Shown: one piece after another, positions 33,837 to 42,917 of the stretch
How the letters are laid out: each line of letters opens with the position of its first letter
Position numbering within the stretch: position 1 is the stretch's first letter
NCBI GenBank assembly: GCA_013289585.1
Contig: JABCZR010000007.1
Coordinates: 124,001-188,000 of the forward strand
Length of the DNA stretch: 64,000 nt
Source of the DNA: Acidobacteriota bacterium
GTDB lineage: Bacteria > Acidobacteriota > Terriglobia > Acidiferrales > UBA7541
Direction: 5' to 3'
Notes under the pieces: generated by a model
What the model saw: only the letters and a program-made list of their open reading frames with translations
What the model was told of the DNA's origin: nothing
Databases searched by the model: none
Position numbers and translations under genes: made by a program

Positions 33837-35710
33837 AAGGAATCAGATGCAACATTTTGCTTTACCGGTTCAGCCGGGGCCAGCATGTCATCGTCCGCAA
33901 ACTGCAAATCGTGTAGCCGCGCATAGATTCCCCCGCGGGCGATCAATTCGGTGTGCGTGCCGCATTCACGGATCTGTCCGTCTTCCAGCACCAGAATTCT
34001 GTCCGCGCGGCGGATGGTGGCCAGGCGGTGCGCAATCACAAACGTCGTGCGGCCAACCATCAGGTTGGCGAGCGCTTTCTGGACGTACATTTCAGACTCC
34101 GCATCCAGCTCGGATGTCGCTTCGTCGAGAATCAGGATCGGTGAATCTTTCAAGATGGCCCGCGCGATGGCGATGCGCTGGCGCTGCCCGCCGCTGAGCC
34201 GCGTGCCGCGCTCGCCGATTACGGTATCGTAACCCTGCGGCAGCTCCAGAATGAAATCGTGGGCCAGCGCGGCTTGAGCGGCGGCGACCACTTTTTCCTT
34301 AGGGACGGTCGTCAGACCGTAGCAGATGTTGTTCCAGACGGTGTCGAAGAACAGAATATTTTCCTGCGTGACCATGGCAATCTGCTCGCGGAGGGAACGA
34401 ATGGTCACATCGCGAATGTCCACACCGTCGATTCGAATGGCGCCCGAAGTCACCTCATAAAAGCGTGGGAGCAAATTGACCAGCGTGGTCTTGCCGGCGC
34501 CGCTGGAGCCAACGAAGGCGATGACCTCTCCCTTGCGCGCTTGCAGCGAAATGCCGTCGAGAACGGGTGAAGGGTCATCGTCATACGCGAAACTCACGTT
34601 CGCATATTCGATCTCATGCGTTAACGGAGCCAGAGGCCTGGCTCCCGGCTGATCGGACTTTTCTTCCTCGCGATCGAGATATGCAAAAATCTGTGCGCTT
34701 ACGCCACGCACCGCCTGCAACTGTTGATAGATATAGCCCGTTCGCTTTAGCGGCATGTAGGTATTGAACATGGCGTAGAGGAAGGCAAAGAATTGGCCCT
34801 CGGTCATGAGCTGGTGGCGAATCTGATTGCGCGCGTATAAGAGGAGGAGCGGGATGGCAATGGCGCCCAGGAGATCCATTAGCGGCCCGGTGATGACCCC
34901 GGCTCGCACCCAGCGCATGTTTTCGCGGAGGAGTTTGCGGGCAGCCTCGCGAAACTTGCGAATCTCGAAATCCTCCATGCCAAACGCTTTTACGACGCGA
35001 TTCCCGCTGACCGTTTCCTGGAGAATCTGGCTCAAATCGCCGAGGCGCGTCTGGCTGTCTTCCGCGGAACGGCGGATCTTGCGGCCGAATTTATTGACTG
35101 GCCAGGCGACCAGGGGCAGGAGCAGAGCGCAACCGAGCGCCATCTTCCAGTTGATGCCGAGAAGAACGGCGACAAAAACGACGAAGGTAAAACTCTTTTG
35201 GAACAGGTCGGCAAGCCATTCGCTGAGGGCATAGCGGACTCGCTCGACGTCGTTGATGGCCGTGGAAATCAGCCGGCCAGTGGGATGTTGCTGAAAAAAA
35301 CCGATTGGCTGGCGGATCACGCGAGCGTAAACCTGGTTGCGCAAATCAGTGACGGCGGCCAACCCGGAATATTGAATCTGCGTGGTGCCGAGGTATTCTG
35401 CGATCGCTTTGGCGAGATAGAGAATGACCAGTGAAATGGCAAAGATGGTCGCGCCGTTGTGGATGCGCGCGGGGAAATAGTCGTTTAGATAGAAGACCTG
35501 ACCGCTCCAGGGAATGGTGAGCAATGGCAATTTCGAGCTTGCAACGCCGGGGTTGAGGACGAAGTCCACGGCCAGCTTGATCATGAGCGCGACGCCGCCT
35601 TCGGCCAGAGCCACGAAGGCCATCAACACAACGCCCGGCACCAGCCGGTACAAGTACGGCCGGACGTAGCCGAACAACCTTTTCAATTGTGGTGACAACA
35701 ACGAGGGCAC
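33833..35710 (-). CDS. MsbA-like lipid A/multidrug ABC exporter
   Basis: 625-residue half-transporter with six membrane helices (about 20-330) and a nucleotide-binding domain (about 365-600). NBD motifs are Walker A VGSSGAGKTTL, Q-loop MVTQENILFF, signature RLSGGQRQRIAIARA, Walker B PILILDEATSELD and the H-loop VIAHRLAT. The start is GTG (35710) with GGGAG upstream. Its place beside lptB/lptCA and rpoN supports lipid A-core flipping as the job, but general ABC exporters look alike, so no symbol is given. It heads the coupled msbA-yicC-gmk-rpoZ group, 105 bases after rapZ. Confidence 0.9.
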   Translation of the reverse strand: MPSLLSPQLKRLFGYVRPYLYRLVPGVVLMAFVALAEGGVALMIKLAVDFVLNPGVASSKLPLLTIPWSGQVFYLNDYFPARIHNGATIFAISLVILYLAKAIAEYLGTTQIQYSGLAAVTDLRNQVYARVIRQPIGFFQQHPTGRLISTAINDVERVRYALSEWLADLFQKSFTFVVFVAVLLGINWKMALGCALLLPLVAWPVNKFGRKIRRSAEDSQTRLGDLSQILQETVSGNRVVKAFGMEDFEIRKFREAARKLLRENMRWVRAGVITGPLMDLLGAIAIPLLLLYARNQIRHQLMTEGQFFAFLYAMFNTYMPLKRTGYIYQQLQAVRGVSAQIFAYLDREEEKSDQPGARPLAPLTHEIEYANVSFAYDDDPSPVLDGISLQARKGEVIAFVGSSGAGKTTLVNLLPRFYEVTSGAIRIDGVDIRDVTIRSLREQIAMVTQENILFFDTVWNNICYGLTTVPKEKVVAAAQAALAHDFILELPQGYDTVIGERGTRLSGGQRQRIAIARAILKDSPILILDEATSELDAESEMYVQKALANLMVGRTTFVIAHRLATIRRADRILVLEDGQIRECGTHTELIARGGIYARLHDLQFADDDMLAPAEPVKQNVASDSL

Positions 35711-35815
35711 GCTGCAGACTCCCTGACTTATCCTATTGGTACGCTATTCGCCACGTCGTGGCGTGTCAAGTTTCCGGAGTGGGGTGAATTCCAGGCCACG
35801 CAAGGCGGGAAGAAT

Positions 35816-36691
35816 TCACTTTTCGATGTCGCGGTGGACTACCTTCGCTGAGTAGCCGTGCTTCCCCAGTGACTTCTTCACCGATTCCGCCAGCATCACC
35901 GAACGGTGTTTACCCCCGGTACAGCCAAAGGCGATGGTGAGGTAGCTTTTGCCTTCGCGGATGTAGTGAGGAATCAAATAGGTGAGTAACCCTTCGATAC
36001 GCCGCAAGAATTCCCCGGTCTGTGGGAACGAGCGGATGTAGCGGCGCACTTTCGGGTCTTGCCCCGTGTAAGGGCGCAAGCGCGGAACAAAATGGGGATT
36101 GGGCAGGAAACGGACGTCGATGACCAGATCGGCGTCGGACGGCACACCGTAGCGATATCCAAAACTGACGACGGAAACCAGCATCGGCCGCTTGTCGGGA
36201 TTCTTGAAGCGGGCGGTGATGAACTGGCGCAATTCGTGCACGTTGAACTGGGTGGAATCGATGACCACGTCGGCGAGTTTGCGAATGGGTTCCATCAGCG
36301 CGCGTTCGTGGCGCAAACTCTCGCGAACCGAGAAATTCTTGCCCAGCGGATGCGGCCGCCGGGTTTCGCTATAGCGCCGCAGCAAGGCATCTTCGTTGGC
36401 CTCGATGAAGACCAGCGTGATGGGATGATCTTTTTTCAAGTGTTTGAGGAGCGGCGGAAGTTTTTCCAACTGCACGCCTTCGCGTGCGTCCACAAGCAGT
36501 GCGGCCCGCGAGAAATCGCCCTCTCCAGCGGCATGCAATTCCGCAAAAATGGGGATGAGCTCGACGGGAAGATTGTCCACGCAATAAAAGCCCATGTCTT
36601 CAAACGCATGCAGGACGGTGCTTTTCCCGGAGCCGGAAAGTCCGGTGAGGATGACGAGTTGTCGTGCGTCCTGTCGCGACTGCGGCTTCAC
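35816..36691 (-). CDS. rapZ: RNase adapter protein RapZ
   Basis: 291 residues. The N-terminal P-loop is LTGLSGSGKSTVLHAFEDMG, followed by FYCVDNLPVELIP. The C-terminal domain holds VVSFGYRYGVPSDADLVIDV, RFLPNPHF and IAFGCTGGKHRSVMLAESV, the glucosamine-6-phosphate/RNA-binding part. In E. coli RapZ steers RNase E to small RNAs that control GlmS. The start is GTG at 36691; ATG is not available near the conserved N terminus. It lies 13 bases after rpoN, the classical rpoN-linked place, but the hpf and PTS genes often seen between are absent. Confidence 0.95.
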   Translation of the reverse strand: MKPQSRQDARQLVILTGLSGSGKSTVLHAFEDMGFYCVDNLPVELIPIFAELHAAGEGDFSRAALLVDAREGVQLEKLPPLLKHLKKDHPITLVFIEANEDALLRRYSETRRPHPLGKNFSVRESLRHERALMEPIRKLADVVIDSTQFNVHELRQFITARFKNPDKRPMLVSVVSFGYRYGVPSDADLVIDVRFLPNPHFVPRLRPYTGQDPKVRRYIRSFPQTGEFLRRIEGLLTYLIPHYIREGKSYLTIAFGCTGGKHRSVMLAESVKKSLGKHGYSAKVVHRDIEK

Positions 36692-36704
36692 AGGCGGCGC
36701 CGGC

Positions 36705-38147
36705 TCAACTTTTCTCCCGGCGCTGGTGGGTGCTGGGGATTCTCATGTCTTCTCGGTATTTCGCGACCGTGCGGCGGGTGACGTGGATGCCGTTGTCATC
36801 GAGCTTTTTGGCAATCTGCTCGTCGGTCAGGGGCTTCGATGAATCTTCCTCTTCGATCATTTTCTTGACCAGGCGCTTGAGTGTCAGAAGCGACATGCCG
36901 CTGCCTTCGGGACCGTTCACCGATTCGCTGAAAAAGGAGCGGAGCTCCAACACGCCCTGCGAGGTATGCGCATATTTGCTGGCCACGGCGCGGCTGACCG
37001 TGGACGGGTGCACGCCGACCTCCTCGGCCACTTCCTTGATCATCATGGGCTTCAAAGCGTCGGGGCCATGATCGAGGAACTCTCCCTGGCGGGCGATGAT
37101 GGACTGGCAGACGCGCAGGATAGTGTGCTTTCTCTGCTCGATGTTTTTCATCAGCTGGATGGCGGCAGTGAATCTTTCTTTCACATAGTTGCGGACATCG
37201 CGGTCCGCGGCATCGCGCACCAGCAAGCGGCGATAGGTCGGGCTCAGCCGCAATTGCGGCATGTCGTCTTCATTCAGGAAAGCCACCCACTGGTCGTCCA
37301 CTTTGCGGAAGTAAACGTCGGGCTCGACGAGGCGCGGTTCGGTCTTGTTGTAACGCAGGCCGGGACGGGGATCGAGTTTCTTGATCACCTCGAGCGAACG
37401 CTTCACCACTTCCAGCGGGCGGTTCAACGCGCGCGCAATCTCTTTCAATTGGTTGGACTGTACTTGCTTCAGATGTTCGGAGACGATTTGCTGGGCCAGC
37501 GTGTTCTGCGGATCAAAAGCCTTCAACTGCAGAAGCAGGCATTCGCGCAAATCCCGCGCGCCGACTCCGATGGGATCGAAATCCTGCACCACGGCCAGCG
37601 CATCATCCAGATCGTCTTGCGAATATTTCCCGTTCTGGAGCAATTCTTCGAAGGAAGCGGTCAGGTAGCCGTTCTCATCCAAGTTGCCAATGATGTTCTC
37701 GGCGATTTCTTTCACTGTGTCCGAACAGATGGTGACGCTGAGTTGCCATTCGAGATGATCGGAAAGGGCGCTTTGCGAGGAAAGAAACTTTTCGAACGAC
37801 GGACGCTCGGAGACTTCGCGCTCCTGCGACTGTCCGCCATCGCCGCCGGTATCCAGGTATTGGTTGAAGAAACTGCCGACATCGAATTCGTCGAAAGGAT
37901 TGGCTTCCGGCTTGTCCGGAACTTTTTCAGTTTCCGCTTTGAGGAAAGTCTCGTCGCTATAGTTATCCGTTTGCGTGGGCTCTTCGCTCTGTTCTTCCAG
38001 GACGGGATTCTCGATCATCTCCTGGTTGATCATCTCGCGAAGTTCGAGCCGGTTGAGCGCGAGCACGCTGACCATTTGAACAAGGCCGGGCGTCAGAATC
38101 TGCTTCTGCGCCACTCTCAGGTTGAGTTTGAGTCCTTGCCAGGCCAT
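36705..38147 (-). CDS. rpoN: RNA polymerase sigma-54 factor
   Basis: 480 residues. Region I is Gln/Leu-rich (LNLRVAQKQILTPGLVQMVS), region II acidic (VLEEQSEEPTQTDNYSDETF), then the core-binding domain. The HTH lies in EEVGVHPSTVSRAVASKY, and the RpoN box is RRTVAKYREDM near the C terminus, where most factors have ARRTVAKYREML; the leading residue is R-rich but the box is kept. Transcription from sigma-54 promoters needs AAA+ activators, none of which is in this window. It lies 28 bases after lptB and 13 before rapZ. Confidence 0.96.
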   Translation of the reverse strand: MAWQGLKLNLRVAQKQILTPGLVQMVSVLALNRLELREMINQEMIENPVLEEQSEEPTQTDNYSDETFLKAETEKVPDKPEANPFDEFDVGSFFNQYLDTGGDGGQSQEREVSERPSFEKFLSSQSALSDHLEWQLSVTICSDTVKEIAENIIGNLDENGYLTASFEELLQNGKYSQDDLDDALAVVQDFDPIGVGARDLRECLLLQLKAFDPQNTLAQQIVSEHLKQVQSNQLKEIARALNRPLEVVKRSLEVIKKLDPRPGLRYNKTEPRLVEPDVYFRKVDDQWVAFLNEDDMPQLRLSPTYRRLLVRDAADRDVRNYVKERFTAAIQLMKNIEQRKHTILRVCQSIIARQGEFLDHGPDALKPMMIKEVAEEVGVHPSTVSRAVASKYAHTSQGVLELRSFFSESVNGPEGSGMSLLTLKRLVKKMIEEEDSSKPLTDEQIAKKLDDNGIHVTRRTVAKYREDMRIPSTHQRREKS

Positions 38148-38175
38148 GTTGGTCCCGTTACTCCCCTTTCGAATC

Positions 38176-38901
38176 CTAATTCAAGCGGAAATGATCGCCA
38201 AGATAGACCCTGCGCACTTCCGGATCGTCGCTCAAATCACTCGGACGGCCCTTCCTGAATATTTTCCCACTTTTCAGGATATACGCGCGATCCGTGACGC
38301 TTAGGGTTTCCCGAACGTTATGGTCGGTGATGAGCACGCCGATACCCGACTTGGCCAGTTCGCGGATGATCTCCTGGAGATCCTTCACCGTTAGAGGGTC
38401 GATTCCCGAAAAAGGTTCGTCGAGCAAAATAAAAGAAGGCTGCAAAGTAAGCGAACGGGCGATCTCCAGCCGGCGTCGCTCGCCACCCGACAGAGTATAA
38501 GCTTTGCTGGTTCGAACGGTCTCGAGGCCCATCTGCATCAGCAGCTCTTCGAGACGGTCGCGCTGTTGTTCCGGCGTCAGCGGAAGGGTCTCCAGCACTG
38601 CGAGGAGGTTCTCTTCGCTCGTAAGTTGCCGAAAAACCGAGGGTTCTTGGGGCAGGTAGCTGATCCCACTGCGGGCCCGGAGGTACATCGGAAGGTCGGT
38701 GATTTCCTCGTCGTTCAAGAGCACGCGGCCGGAGTCTGGCCGGGCGAGACCCACCAGGATATAGAAGGTGGTGGTCTTTCCTGCGCCGTTCGGGCCGAGC
38801 AGCCCGACGACTTCACCCTGACCAATCTCCAGTTCCACGTCGTCAACGACCTTGCGGCCACGGTAAGACTTGTTGAGATCGACGGCCTGGAGCTTCAGCA
38901 T
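38176..38901 (-). CDS. lptB: LPS export ABC transporter ATPase LptB
   Basis: 241 residues. Walker A is [21 protein letters not shown]-loop [11 protein letters not shown], signature [16 protein letters not shown], Walker [17 protein letters not shown] and H-loop [10 protein letters not shown]. These are the LptB-type forms (notably F-S-G-I-D-P). It powers extraction of lipopolysaccharide from the inner membrane with LptF/LptG. It follows the LptC/A gene by 32 bases and precedes rpoN by 28, the widespread lptA-lptB-rpoN order. Confidence 0.96.
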   Translation of the reverse strand: MLKLQAVDLNKSYRGRKVVDDVELEIGQGEVVGLLGPNGAGKTTTFYILVGLARPDSGRVLLNDEEITDLPMYLRARSGISYLPQEPSVFRQLTSEENLLAVLETLPLTPEQQRDRLEELLMQMGLETVRTSKAYTLSGGERRRLEIARSLTLQPSFILLDEPFSGIDPLTVKDLQEIIRELAKSGIGVLITDHNVRETLSVTDRAYILKSGKIFRKGRPSDLSDDPEVRRVYLGDHFRLN

Positions 38902-38933
38902 ACCTCGTCACGGGTGGCCGCGCCGCGGTCGCG

Positions 38934-41327
38934 TCAATTGTCGACGCGATGCTTCGTTAATGTGCGCGGACCATTTTCTGAGTCGACGATGATCGTATCA
39001 TCCGCTAAAAAGAAGGTCAATTGACGCCCCGTGGTGGTGCCTTCGGACGCGTCGTAAATCGTGGGATTCCCTCCGGTCATTACAAACTTTCCGTCCGCGG
39101 CGATATATTCTCCGCGCTCGGCGGTTGCTTTTCGGTCTCCCTCTTCGACTACTACGCCGCCAGTGCCCACCGCACGGCTAATTTGCTGGGCCCCCGCCGC
39201 TGGATTTGCTCCTGCGGGGCCGCTGATTGCAGTTGGGTTCACCGCCGCGCTCCTCGTGAAATACAGGTCCACAACGGGCGCGCGCATGGTTTGCTCCGCG
39301 GATTGCGCGACGACATTTTTTTCGAGGCGCGCGCGGCTCTCCGCGTCACGGTAGTTCAGCGTGCCGGCCGTTACATGCCACAAGTTCGGTTTTTTTGCCG
39401 GAGCTTGCACCGTCATAGTCTGCGCCCCCGGCTGGCCGGCCGTCTGGGGAAACACCGCGCGCACATTTCCCACAGCATTCAGAACTCTGGTTTCGCGCAG
39501 CAGTTCGATGGAGTTTGCTTCCATCACCGAATCGCCTTGCCACATCCGCGCATGTCCGGTGTACAGGGCCCTTCCTGCTTTCGAATTCGCCAGCATGGAA
39601 TCCGAAGTGATGTTTACGGGTACGGGAGCCAGCTGAATGGCGCTGGCTTTGGCCGAAAAATCGGTTGAGCGCACGCCGCCTTCGCCGCGAATGTCGCCGG
39701 TGATTTGATTGAAGGTGATCCGCGGCGCCAGCGTTTCCGTTGTCGCGTCGCGCGCCACGGCTTTGCCCGTCAAGACAGCCGTCTGTGTCGTTCGGACGAA
39801 CACCGCGTGGTCTGCCTGTCCGCTGTGGTCACCCTCTTTGAGCTTCACGTCTCCCTGCAGATCCATCTGCGACCAGCCGCCCGTGGGCAGAATCTGCGCG
39901 ACTCCATTTTGTGCGCTGGCCGTTTGCAACGGGCTTCCTGTTGCTGCCCTCTCGGTATGGATGTTGCCGCTGGCGTTCAATTGTTTGGCTTTGCCTTCGG
40001 GACCAAACTCCATTTCCAGCTTGTCCGCTTGCAGCTTCGTCCGCGCGGCTGCACTGCTCGCGGCAGGCGCGGGTCCCGTACTCTGCGGCCCTGGGTCCGT
40101 CCACTCAATGCTTCCCGCACTTAGCGTTTCGGCGCGCTTTGGTTTGCTGCTCTTGGCGCCGGCATCCTCGGCGAATTCCACCCACAATGCGTTCGTTTGT
40201 AAAACGCGTTCAGCGCCGCCGCTGTTCGCCCGCGTTTTTAGTACGACGTTTCCGTTCAAATTCAGTTCCTTCGGCTGGCTTACTTTCGGCCGCAGATCCA
40301 GAGTTGCACTCTCCGACGTGAATTCATCCAGCTCTTTGCCACTGCGCCGCGAGCCTTGCGCGTTTCCTATCCCTTCGAGTTTCATAAGCCAGCCCTCGGG
40401 TGAGAGGTGCGCCGTCAAAGTTTGTGCGCTCAAACTTGCCGGTTCCTCTTTTTGCAGAGAGCTCAACTCCGGGTTCTTCCCGTTCACCTGGTCCGTGGCC
40501 ACCAGCTTTTCGGCGCGAAACGCCGCGTTCAAGGTCAGCGTCAATTCCCCCGCGGTCAACCTGGCCTGCGAAGTCTCCGCCTCCACGGGACCTTGCAGAT
40601 GCATCAACCTGGATTCCCGGTCGAAATCAAGGCTCTTCCCGGTGACGCGGACAGGATCGCGCGCGCTCGTCTTCAGCGCTTTCTTTCCCGGCGCTTCGCT
40701 CTTGGGCGGAACGAGTGACAAATGCACGTCTCTCAACAGCCGCAAGGCGCCTTCTTCCGAGTGGTACTCCACTCCCACGGCGTCGCCGCTGCCGTTCGGA
40801 AAAACAAATTTCACCGGCTGATCCGTCTGCGCTGTTCCGGTCAATCTGTTGAAAGTCACCCCGCGCGTTTCCGCGTGCACAATTTGCCTCGCCGCTCCTG
40901 CAGGATTCTTTGCTGCACGCTCCGCGTCCGCCGCGCTCTCCAGTTCGATTTGCACCTCGCCGCTGCACGCAATGCTTCCGCCTTCCTGTTGGTACTGGCA
41001 GCTTTGCGTGTGGATAGTGTCGTGCCGCGCTCCGGTTTTCCCGAAAATGGTGATCTTCACGTCCTCCAGCAGGCTCGCACCCTTGTCCTTGAAATCCGTG
41101 GCCTTGCCCGCTTCCACCGTGAAAATCTTCTGCGTCCCTTCGCCCTTTGAGAAGGTAATCCCATTGGTCATCTTGGTTACGTCACGCGGGGCCGGCGGAG
41201 GAGCTTTTTCCTTTTCGCGGTGCTCCACCCATTTGTGCTGCAGGTAGACCCCAACGGTTAGACCTGCCAGCAACAACGCCGCCGCTGCCGACCAGCGCGC
41301 ATAGTTGGCCGCTTGGCTTCTCTTCAT
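38934..41327 (-). CDS. Large LptC/LptA-type fusion, periplasmic LPS-transport bridge
   Basis: 797 residues, anchored by one N-terminal helix (YARWSAAAALLLAGLTVGVY). An LptC-like segment follows at about 50-180 (VTKMTNGITFSKGEGTQKIF onward). The rest is a series of OstA/LptA-like beta-jelly-roll units, for example RVTGKSLDFDRESRLMHLQG, TKLQADKLEMEFGPEGKAKQ, MLANSKAGRALYTGHARMWQ and GEYIAADGKFVMTGGNPTIY. Separate LptC (~190 aa) and LptA (~180 aa) proteins make the bridge in E. coli; here one polypeptide probably covers both and is long enough to span more of the periplasm. It heads the lptB-rpoN-rapZ group. Domain limits are approximate. Confidence 0.85.
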   Translation of the reverse strand: MKRSQAANYARWSAAAALLLAGLTVGVYLQHKWVEHREKEKAPPPAPRDVTKMTNGITFSKGEGTQKIFTVEAGKATDFKDKGASLLEDVKITIFGKTGARHDTIHTQSCQYQQEGGSIACSGEVQIELESAADAERAAKNPAGAARQIVHAETRGVTFNRLTGTAQTDQPVKFVFPNGSGDAVGVEYHSEEGALRLLRDVHLSLVPPKSEAPGKKALKTSARDPVRVTGKSLDFDRESRLMHLQGPVEAETSQARLTAGELTLTLNAAFRAEKLVATDQVNGKNPELSSLQKEEPASLSAQTLTAHLSPEGWLMKLEGIGNAQGSRRSGKELDEFTSESATLDLRPKVSQPKELNLNGNVVLKTRANSGGAERVLQTNALWVEFAEDAGAKSSKPKRAETLSAGSIEWTDPGPQSTGPAPAASSAAARTKLQADKLEMEFGPEGKAKQLNASGNIHTERAATGSPLQTASAQNGVAQILPTGGWSQMDLQGDVKLKEGDHSGQADHAVFVRTTQTAVLTGKAVARDATTETLAPRITFNQITGDIRGEGGVRSTDFSAKASAIQLAPVPVNITSDSMLANSKAGRALYTGHARMWQGDSVMEANSIELLRETRVLNAVGNVRAVFPQTAGQPGAQTMTVQAPAKKPNLWHVTAGTLNYRDAESRARLEKNVVAQSAEQTMRAPVVDLYFTRSAAVNPTAISGPAGANPAAGAQQISRAVGTGGVVVEEGDRKATAERGEYIAADGKFVMTGGNPTIYDASEGTTTGRQLTFFLADDTIIVDSENGPRTLTKHRVDN

Positions 41328-41395
41328 GGATTCAGTTAAACAAAAATTGGGAGGGCTGTATAGACGATGAAGTTCGCAAGCCGGAAGCTGCCGAG

Positions 41396-42598
41396 CTAGC
41401 CCGCGGATTCTGCGCTGGCCGCCGTATCGGGTAGAATGCCCATGTTCGCCGCGGCCACGCTGTCGCGTTTCGTGTTCTTCACCAGGTACATGGCCTCATC
41501 CGCAAGGTGCAGCAGGCCTTCCTTGGTCCGAGAATCGACGGGATACGACGCCACGCCCACGCTGGGCGTCAGCTTGATGTTCAACCCTTCGGGCGCAAGC
41601 CAGGTAGCCTCACGAATCAATTTGTGCAGGCGGCGCGCCACGTTCAACGCGTTGTCCTTCGAAGTCTGTGGCAGCAGAATCACAAATTCATCGCCGCCGT
41701 AGCGGAAGGCAAAATCGATCAGCCGGCAATGCTCCTTCAGCGCGTTGCCGATTTCCGCCAGCAGCCGCGACCCCACCAGGTGCCCGTGGGTATCGTTCAC
41801 CTGTTTGAAATGATCCAGGTCGATGAACACGATGGAGAACTCGTAATCGTAGCGCTGCGAGCGGTAGATCTCCGTCTCCAGAATGAAACTCATGTGCCGC
41901 GCGTTGTAGAGCGAAGTGCAGTCGTCCTTGATGGTCAGTTCATGAATTCTTTTTACGTGGCGCGCGTTCTCAAGCGCAATGGCTGCGAAATCGGAAAGCG
42001 CTTCCAGGAGTTTCAAGTCCCGCGGATCAAATCCCTCCGGCCCAATACAATTGATCAGTTCGATGACGCCCAGACAAGTGTCGCGAAACTTCACAGGCAC
42101 GGCCACGATCGATTGCGTTTCCGTTTTCGTTTTTTCGTCGACCTTCCCGAAAAACCGCGTGTCTTTCGCCGTGTCTGGCACCACCACCGTCTCGCCGCGC
42201 TGCGCTACCCATCCGGCGATTCCCTGCCCCATCTTTATGCGCACGTCTTTCAGCGCCTGCGACGCCTTGCCTACCGCCAGTTCGAAGTACAACTCTTGCG
42301 TGGCTTCATCCAGAAGCAGCAGCGACCAGTTGTCCGGGCGCAGGAACTCATCAATCTTTTCCATGATGGTGCGAAGAACTTGGTCGAGCTGCAGCGAGGA
42401 CGTCAGCGCCTTCCCCAACTCCTGGAAGACGGCAATCTCGCCGGCAACGCGCTGTTCGGCAGGAACCCCGGGATTGCGGCGTCGCTCGATGGCCGGAAAC
42501 TGCTTTACTTCGTCCACGCTCAATGGAACCTGTTCTCTCAAGAGATTTGGCTGCACAGCCTCTGCTTCCCTTCGGTGCTCCCGATTCTTAACAATCAC
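41396..42598 (-). CDS. GAF-GGDEF diguanylate cyclase
   Basis: About 400 residues from the GTG at 42598. Order: short lead, GAF sensor at about 45-205 (FQELGKALTSSLQLDQVLRT, MGQGIAGWVAQRGETVVVPD), then GGDEF at about 230-380 (DCTSLYNARHMSFILETEIY, IDLDHFKQVNDTHGHLVGSR, RYGGDEFVILLPQ near 300). The active-site GGDEF is intact, and RLID five residues ahead is the RxxD inhibitory site, so c-di-GMP feedback is expected. The start is uncertain: a longer frame continues to 43093, but it would overlap rodZ on the other strand and lacks protein-like composition. A PilZ protein and a type IV pilin 10 kb away are possible outputs. Confidence 0.88.
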   Translation of the reverse strand: MIVKNREHRREAEAVQPNLLREQVPLSVDEVKQFPAIERRRNPGVPAEQRVAGEIAVFQELGKALTSSLQLDQVLRTIMEKIDEFLRPDNWSLLLLDEATQELYFELAVGKASQALKDVRIKMGQGIAGWVAQRGETVVVPDTAKDTRFFGKVDEKTKTETQSIVAVPVKFRDTCLGVIELINCIGPEGFDPRDLKLLEALSDFAAIALENARHVKRIHELTIKDDCTSLYNARHMSFILETEIYRSQRYDYEFSIVFIDLDHFKQVNDTHGHLVGSRLLAEIGNALKEHCRLIDFAFRYGGDEFVILLPQTSKDNALNVARRLHKLIREATWLAPEGLNIKLTPSVGVASYPVDSRTKEGLLHLADEAMYLVKNTKRDSVAAANMGILPDTAASAESAG

Positions 42599-42917
42599 CA
42601 AAAAAAACGGCTGCTCGGCAACCGCGCATCGCTCGCCTGAATTCGCGCTCCACGCACACGACTGCGAATCCTCGCCAGTATAGGCCCCCCGCAAAAAGCA
42701 GCGCAATACGCTCGTGGTACAGGCGTTGCCATCTTGCCATCCCAACCACTGATAATTGGCCGACCTTGCTCCGCTGCCGCCCAACTCGTTCGTTTGACAG
42801 TACCTTATGCCCCCACCTATAGTCCGTTGAGGGAACTCGCGCCGCCTGCTAATGACCCTATCGCGGTAGGGCTCAACAAAAGGTGCCCGCCGTTCGAGCA
42901 AGGACAGGTTCCGGTTC
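42599..42917. other. Divergent promoter region between GGDEF gene and rodZ
   Basis: No gene is supported here. It contains the rodZ promoter at 42794-42823. I saw no equally good minus-strand promoter for the cyclase. Confidence 0.5.
42794..42823 (+). promoter_or_regulatory. Predicted promoter of rodZ
   Basis: TTGACA (consensus), 18 bases, TATAGT. The expected start is near 42830, some 88 bases before the rodZ ATG. Confidence 0.65.

Noticed and set aside
36966-38258. Plus-strand open frame of 430 codons opposite rpoN
   Set aside because: Covers rpoN in antisense and runs into lptB; no domain pattern.
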